From NCBI GenBank assembly GCA_944739405.2, contig OX123182.2, positions 66,405,183-66,469,182 on the forward strand: DNA of 64,000 nt, written 5' to 3'. This stretch comes from Euclidia mi. Lineage: Eukaryota; Arthropoda; Insecta; Lepidoptera; Erebidae. The position numbers and the translations under genes were made by a program. The notes below the pieces were generated by a model. The model did no database searches, was not told the DNA's origin, and saw only the letters and a program-made list of their open reading frames with translations. Of this stretch, positions 58,156 to 64,000 are shown piece by piece. Position 1 is the first letter of the stretch. Every line of letters begins with the position of its first letter.

Positions 58156-61100
58156 TAACTATTTTATGGTATAACGGTTTTAAAGTCAAATTAAAATCGC
58201 TTGAACTATAAACGTGAAATTATCTGAGTAATTTCATTCTATACCCTAGGTAAAATTTAATTTTCTATAATAATAATATTTTATCCATTTCATGGACCGA
58301 AACTAAATAATGGTAGATAGAGTTATGAATATTCACCACTTTGTTTAAATTGCGCTTTCTTACTAAAGAATTAGCCGATTAGTCGTATAAATTCCTAAAT
58401 AAATTCCCTGAAACCTATATAAATTCTTACGCACAGATACAGCTTTGTTTAAAAGGAACGAAACATTTTTCTCCCCTAAAGTCACATCTTATTTTTGATA
58501 CTTGAAGTCGTTTAACGGCGCTAAAGTTAAAAAAAAATATTGCGAAATATATACAAAATAACTTTAGGAAGCTAGAAAGGCAAACACAAAATTAGATCGA
58601 AAACGACCCACCGGACCCAATGTCGGTCCATCCTTCTGTTCACAAATACAACCTATTGAGAGCCTGTGAAAAAACCACAGAAGAATAACTGAAGCATGGA
58701 AGGAACGATATTTTTAAGAACAAATTGAATATAGCTACACTCTTCACTCATATGATAAATTAGAGTTGCCAGAAGAAGATGGCACTATGTTTGTCAGTTA
58801 GGGCTAAAGACAATTTGAACACAAATATCGTAACTTTTTAATTTAATAGTGACTGAGTAAATCCGCTATCGATATCGATTAAAGTTTCAATATAGGTTCA
58901 AAATCAAACGGACTTGTAAAGTATATTATTTATATGTTATACATTTTAAATTCCGTAACTTTATGTCCACAGCAGTCAGAACGCTAGTTGATGGACAGTC
59001 TTTAAATAATTATTACACAAACTTGCATTTTTAAACTGAACTTATATACTTATTTTTGTTTCAAATGGGTACTCAGTAGCACATAATCCTTCGAGGCGTT
59101 ATTTTCTAATTTTCATGGTATTTTTCTTTACGCATCAACAGCCTTTTCAAGTCCACTGCTGGTCTTTAACCTTCCGTGGTGGAGGTTTGGCGTACTATAA
59201 TACCACACTAGCCAGACGTATTCGTATAGGGTTTTATTTCGAGATTTCCTTCTCTTGTTTCTCTTAGTCGCCTCATACTACACCCTCGGCATAAATGTTT
59301 ATTTATACTTATTTATAGTTAGTTTTTCAGCTGTAATGAAAGCTGTAAGTGGGATTAATAAATATTAAATAAATAAATCATCACCCTCTACACTCTCTCT
59401 AATCTCAATAACATATTTTTATTAGAGAAAGCAAATAATTAAGATAAAAGCAAAACTCATAGCTTAAGCATTATGATAACTGAGAATGGCATATCCAAAT
59501 GAATTCTTTACAAGGATAGGAGATAGTCAACATGGATTTTATCAAGCAAAAAACATAAAAATTTACTTAAAATAGATAAATCAGACAAAACCTTGAATAG
59601 TGCCCAAAGGTTTGTTATTAACAATAATCACTTTATTGAAATTTTCTTATTACATAGTGTAGGTAATACAAATCTATGTGTAAAAAATGTATGTGCGGGA
59701 TCGGACACTTTTCGCTCATACATGTGACACACAGAATATTTAGAGAGAAAAAAATTGTGGCTAGACTAGCCCTTCGATTTTATCTTGGGATCGGCACATT
59801 ATTAGTCCACTAGTCGAACAAGAAAAAACAATTTTTGGTCTCTGGGTAGATGACATTTAACAAAATTTCTTTCAAATGAAGATTCCTTTATTTTGATGCA
59901 TATCCACTCAGTAGTCGTGACTATAAAAGCAGACAATTCTTATCAAACCTTCAAATTACTGTCCTTTAAATATTACTGTCTTTGTAAAGAAAGATCAGAT
60001 TTTTTCTATGATGGATTCTAACAAGCTTCGGAATTCATTACTGTTGCTGATACTTTAAATAATAGCAAGTAATTATTTAAGCACTCACACTGATATGTTT
60101 AGAAGGGAGGAGCCATTTGCCATTACTATAAAAACATTCCGCAGTAAAATGCTTGGAACAAATTCTATGGTGCTTTCTAGGCACCCAATTTTCTCCACGA
60201 CATACTGCAGCAATCCACTTATTTTATAAATCTTTATCACGTGCACATATAATCTAAAAAATAACGAGGTAAAAATATACGGTGGATAGACATATCGATA
60301 AGATTTTTTACAACACTTGAAAAGTCGATATAATACTACTAAATTCAAAATCATAACAGAACTGTTATAAAAAAAAAAACACGAAGGTTATATCATTTGA
60401 TGGCATAATATTGTCTAAATTGTATCTTACACGTCAGTTGACTGTGTTCAATTTGGGAGTACTAGGACGGTCTCTATGTATATTATCCAATCTCTTTGGA
60501 AAAAACCTTTAACCTTTTATGACATTTTATTGCGTGTCCTATTCAACAAAGTACACAGAACATGCGGAATATCGGGATACATTGATACGGGACTGCGGAA
60601 ACCGGCCACCATAACCTGTCCCTAATATCCGATACTGAGCTCAGCTTATGGTGTATTATGGCGATATCTCTCACCTCCCATACTTTCAATACTTCGTAAA
60701 CATGTTAAGCACTGTTGTAGAACTATAACTGATAGGTTTCTTTAACTGTTTGAAGTAAATACAAGAATAATCTATTGTCATGGTGAGTCTGTTAGTGGGT
60801 GCTAGTAAGATAATTGGTGGGTTGCGTGTTGATATTTTGCAATGTTTTTATCAAAGAATTTGTTTTTATCAATAATAAAACATTTTCCTCTTTAGAGACA
60901 TCTGCAGTAACAACGAATTAACGGTATCATAGCCTAGCTGTAAAGATTTAAATACAATGTTACTTAAATTTGCAGTCAACCCGCACTTAGCGTGGTGAAC
61001 TAGGGCTTAAAGGCTCGTGTCCAGCATTGGGACAGTTTAAATATTTTAATTTAAGGGGATGATGATGATCTCTTAAATTTTAGCAACTCGTCCGGGCGCT

Positions 61101-61234
61101 TACCACGATTTACAGAACATCGCAGCATTGAGTAGGACTAACAGGTCCATTGATCCTTATTATACAAATGTCCTTCCTTTAAGGATTTGATCTCGTGTTA
61201 CAATAGTGTTTGGCGTACCTTATTGTCACTCGTA
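58156..61234. other. Long non-coding stretch
   Basis: No supported gene. It contains a degenerate repeat at about 59148-59300 (CCACTGCTGG, ACCACACTAGCCAGACG, minus orientation, family of 29876-30115) and a short GTCCAGCATTGG fragment with GATGATGATG at 61019-61070. Confidence 0.5.
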
Positions 61235-61242
61235 ACAAAGTT

Positions 61243-61485
61243 AGACTGCCTCCTAGGTCCAGTGGATAGCGTATGCGACTGCCGATTTTAGGTCCCGGGT
61301 TCGATTCCCGGGTTGGGCAAAAGTGTTACTGGGTTTTTTCCGAATTCTCAGTAGCAGTACAGAGTCTGATGATGAGCAATAGGCTCACCCCCTATTAAGT
61401 GGGACCTAAAAATTCATGGCGAAATGTGGGTGTAATATTATGCCTCTGCCTACCCCTTCGGGATACAGGCGTGAGTCTATATATT
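61243..61485 (+). mobile_element. Full-length tRNA-headed SINE
   Basis: It has A-box TAGGTCCAGTGG, B-box GGTTCGATTCC, then CTCAGTAGCAG, the CACCCCCTATTAAGTGGGAC region and TACCCCTTCGGG. It is flanked by ACAAAGTT at 61235-61242 and 61486-61493. It is the head of segmental copy D. Confidence 0.85.
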
Positions 61486-64000
61486 ACAAAGTTCGTTTGC
61501 CTGCTTGGTTAAAAATAAGAAAATGTTATTGAAACTGTAATCACATAACAAATCTTAGGAGTGTTTTTATTATTGTTGTTGAAAGCCGGAAGGTTTTCTG
61601 ACATCATGCTACGACCCTTAGGAACCGAGTAAAAATAAAAAGAATATCAATCTGGATTGGCGGTTGACAACAGTGCACAGCTAGTATACTATAAAACATG
61701 TGAACAGCTGCCAAAAGTGTGTATTTATAACATAGTATGCATCATGTCCATGATGTTTATTTGCTGCTAATAGACATTATTTCTTAGTATTATTCTTTGT
61801 GGTTACTGTAAGAAAAATGGTTAGAAGAAGAAAGAAATACATATATCTATCCCGTTTTCCCATCGCATATCTTGCGTCTCGCTCCGGTGACTTTTCTTCA
61901 TTGAACACTTAAATCTAATTGGTGATTTAGCGCTCTAAAATGTAGTCACATAGAAACTTTTAAAATAGATCTTTTATTTTCAACGAAAGATCACAGTAGA
62001 AATGATAAATAAATGTGATTAAAATAGCAAAACCAAATGACACTCGTGCTAATAATCTTACATTAAAGTCGACCAAAGGTTAAATATTCATGCAGTACCT
62101 TCACCGTCCCTTAATTTGAAACCTTTTTGAGGTTTGCGTTTCCCGTGTTCATTATTTTTATATATTACTAGAGGACGCCAGCAGCTACGCCTGCATTTTT
62201 TTTTTAATTTACCCGTTTTGGCCGATCCCGTGGGTATTTCGGGAAATCCCTTCTTAGTGCACCCTTACGGTCCCAGGGAGCATACTTGCCAAATTTCAGC
62301 TTCCTGCGCACAATAGTTTCGGCTGTAGCGTGTCTGTTAGTCAGTCAGTAACGCAAGTATTTTATATATTAAGATTGCCTGTCTCACTATATATCATTAT
62401 TTTTATTTAATTTTACATAATTAGGTACATACAGACGTTATAAATCTGTCACTCCTTCACCTCTTCTATAAAATGGTCCTGCAAAATGTATCCCATCAGT
62501 GTATTTGGTATTATTTTTGCTACTGATTATAGATAGTTCTTGGAAATCGTGCCGTGTTTAAAATCAAATGTAAATGAAAACATTTTACGGGGCAAATAGT
62601 TAAAAAGAGCTGAATATTTCCTTTTCAGTATTTTCCGCGTAACAATCTATCACGGTAGTTTATAACTTGGATTTTACGTGGAAAATTACATAATGTTTCA
62701 GTATCACTTACTCAAAGAAAAAAAATAAGGATGCATTTTCTTTTAATAATTATTTCTTTACAGATAAAACAACTATTGACTCGAACGATTCATAAATAAT
62801 AAACCTCGAAGTTGTTGATAGAACGGAGTTGTCAGAATTAATGATGAAAGATTAGACACGGTAAAAATTTGAATAATTAAGATACAACGGATTTGTTAGA
62901 AAAACGGCCTCTTCATTATAAAATATTATTTATAGCTTTACTAAAATATAACAAAACATCACTTGATGTTTAGTTCGGCTGAAACAAGTGATGTGTTTCA
63001 GACGATCTGAAGATCAAGTGATTTTAAGAGTGGTAGTGGTTGATAGCGGTTAGATAGCGATAATGGGAGAACATGTCTTATGACAAAACCTGAAGGATGC
63101 CTACATCCAGCAATGGACGGCAACAGGCCGATAACTAACCTGTTTCAGTTGCATCACTTGAGTTTTTATATCATAAAAATCTGTTACATAACTAAGTAAA
63201 TTCAAACAACCTTTACTAGAGGCAATTTCTTACGCTACGTATTATTCGGAACTAATAAATTATTACCAAAGGAAATAAGTCCCGACCGTTAATGACACGT
63301 ACATAAACGTCATTAGCTATTCGAGTGTAAAACGTAATAAGTCGAGGTGTAGATGAACACTTTGTGCACAGGTGATATAATTAGTACGGGAGTACCGCGA
63401 GTCACCCACCCGTAACAGTAAGTACATTTGTCGAAATACATGTAGCTACGCCACAAGGACAACCTTGTTTACACGACACGATTTAAAAAATAAATGCCTA
63501 AAATTTAGGGTCGGGCACTGAATTTGGTACTAAACTTTACTATTTAGTGTATGAGTATTCCTAGTTGCTGTATAAAGGCATAATCATGAAGTTTTAAGTA
63601 CTTTATTATCAATTCTGTACTTGTTTTTATTTTCATTTTGGATTGATAACGACATCGTTCGCACAAAGTGTAAATTTTATGTACCGCGGTATTTTACAAA
63701 CATTCAATAAACAGACACAAAGTACACTCATACTTTAAATAACAAATTGTAGATTCAACCCTCAACACTTAGCGCAATGCTTAAACCTCTACGACATACG
63801 CGCAGTCTTTTATCTATATATGTGCGGAAATGTGTTTCATACAACTCATTAAAAGTCCACATAGTGATAGAGTTCAAAGTCTGCGACGTTATATCTAAGT
63901 TTTTGAGATCGTGTCGTGTAAAAACGGTTGAAGTAAGTACCTTAGTAATAAGACTTCTCCATCACATTCAAGAGACGTCTGGTCGACGGAATAGTTTCAC
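61315..64000 (+). repeat. Segmental copy D (truncated by the window end)
   Basis: It is colinear with copy C from 43478 onward with few differences, and continues beyond the window. One extra Helitron at 62168-62374 is absent from C. Confidence 0.85.
62168..62374 (-). mobile_element. Non-autonomous Helitron (family 2), copy D only
   Basis: The minus strand starts TCTTAATATATAAAATAC, contains CTGACTGACT, GGTGCACTAAGAAGGG and CCCACGGGATCGG, and ends GGCGTCCTCTAG. Copy C reads TATATATTATTGCCTG at this site (near 44305), so the element sits exactly between A and T. Confidence 0.9.

Noticed and set aside
61243..61320. tRNA gene on the plus strand
   Set aside because: Same SINE family with a target duplication around the whole unit.

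Overview
The window reads as AT-rich, non-coding, transposon-laden animal DNA, almost certainly from a lepidopteran (moth or butterfly). Supporting this are BEL/Pao LTR elements, Jockey- and CR1-type non-LTR fragments, a Penelope-like endonuclease, a mariner, small Helitrons inserted between A and T, tRNA-headed SINEs with a shared tail, and (TTAGG)-like flavour in one LTR. No host gene could be supported; every recognisable protein belongs to a mobile element, and almost all are broken. The lineage call is an inference from repeat style, without database comparison.

Layout. 1-3996: a BEL/Pao element with near-identical LTR segments but a decayed, deleted interior. 4000-5435: non-coding. 5440-9185: a 3.7-kb element flanked by TTAA with 16-bp terminal inverted repeats, carrying nested insertions. 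9186-11953: left arm of a large inverted duplication. 11954-19010: mostly featureless, with a Harbinger-type MITE, a truncated SINE and a Helitron. 19032-19893: dead mariner. 19929-24273: second BEL/Pao element with an open gag-protease frame and a broken pol. 24274-29782: right arm of the inverted duplication, carrying a Helitron, a 5'-truncated non-LTR element with an 11-bp target duplication, a Jockey fragment and a SINE. 30140-64000: four related copies (A-D) of a segment of up to about 6.4 kb, separated by repeats, a Penelope-like fragment, a CR1 fragment, Helitrons and a roughly 130-bp tandem array.

The most informative property of the window is that its duplicated segments act as each other's controls. 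The two inverted arms, and copies A-D, show filled and empty versions of the same sites. This fixes boundaries and relative ages for a TTAA element, two Helitrons, two SINEs, three non-LTR insertions, a foldback MITE and a putative solo LTR. Coordinates of repeat edges read by eye are good to a few bases where a target duplication is cited, and to tens of bases otherwise.
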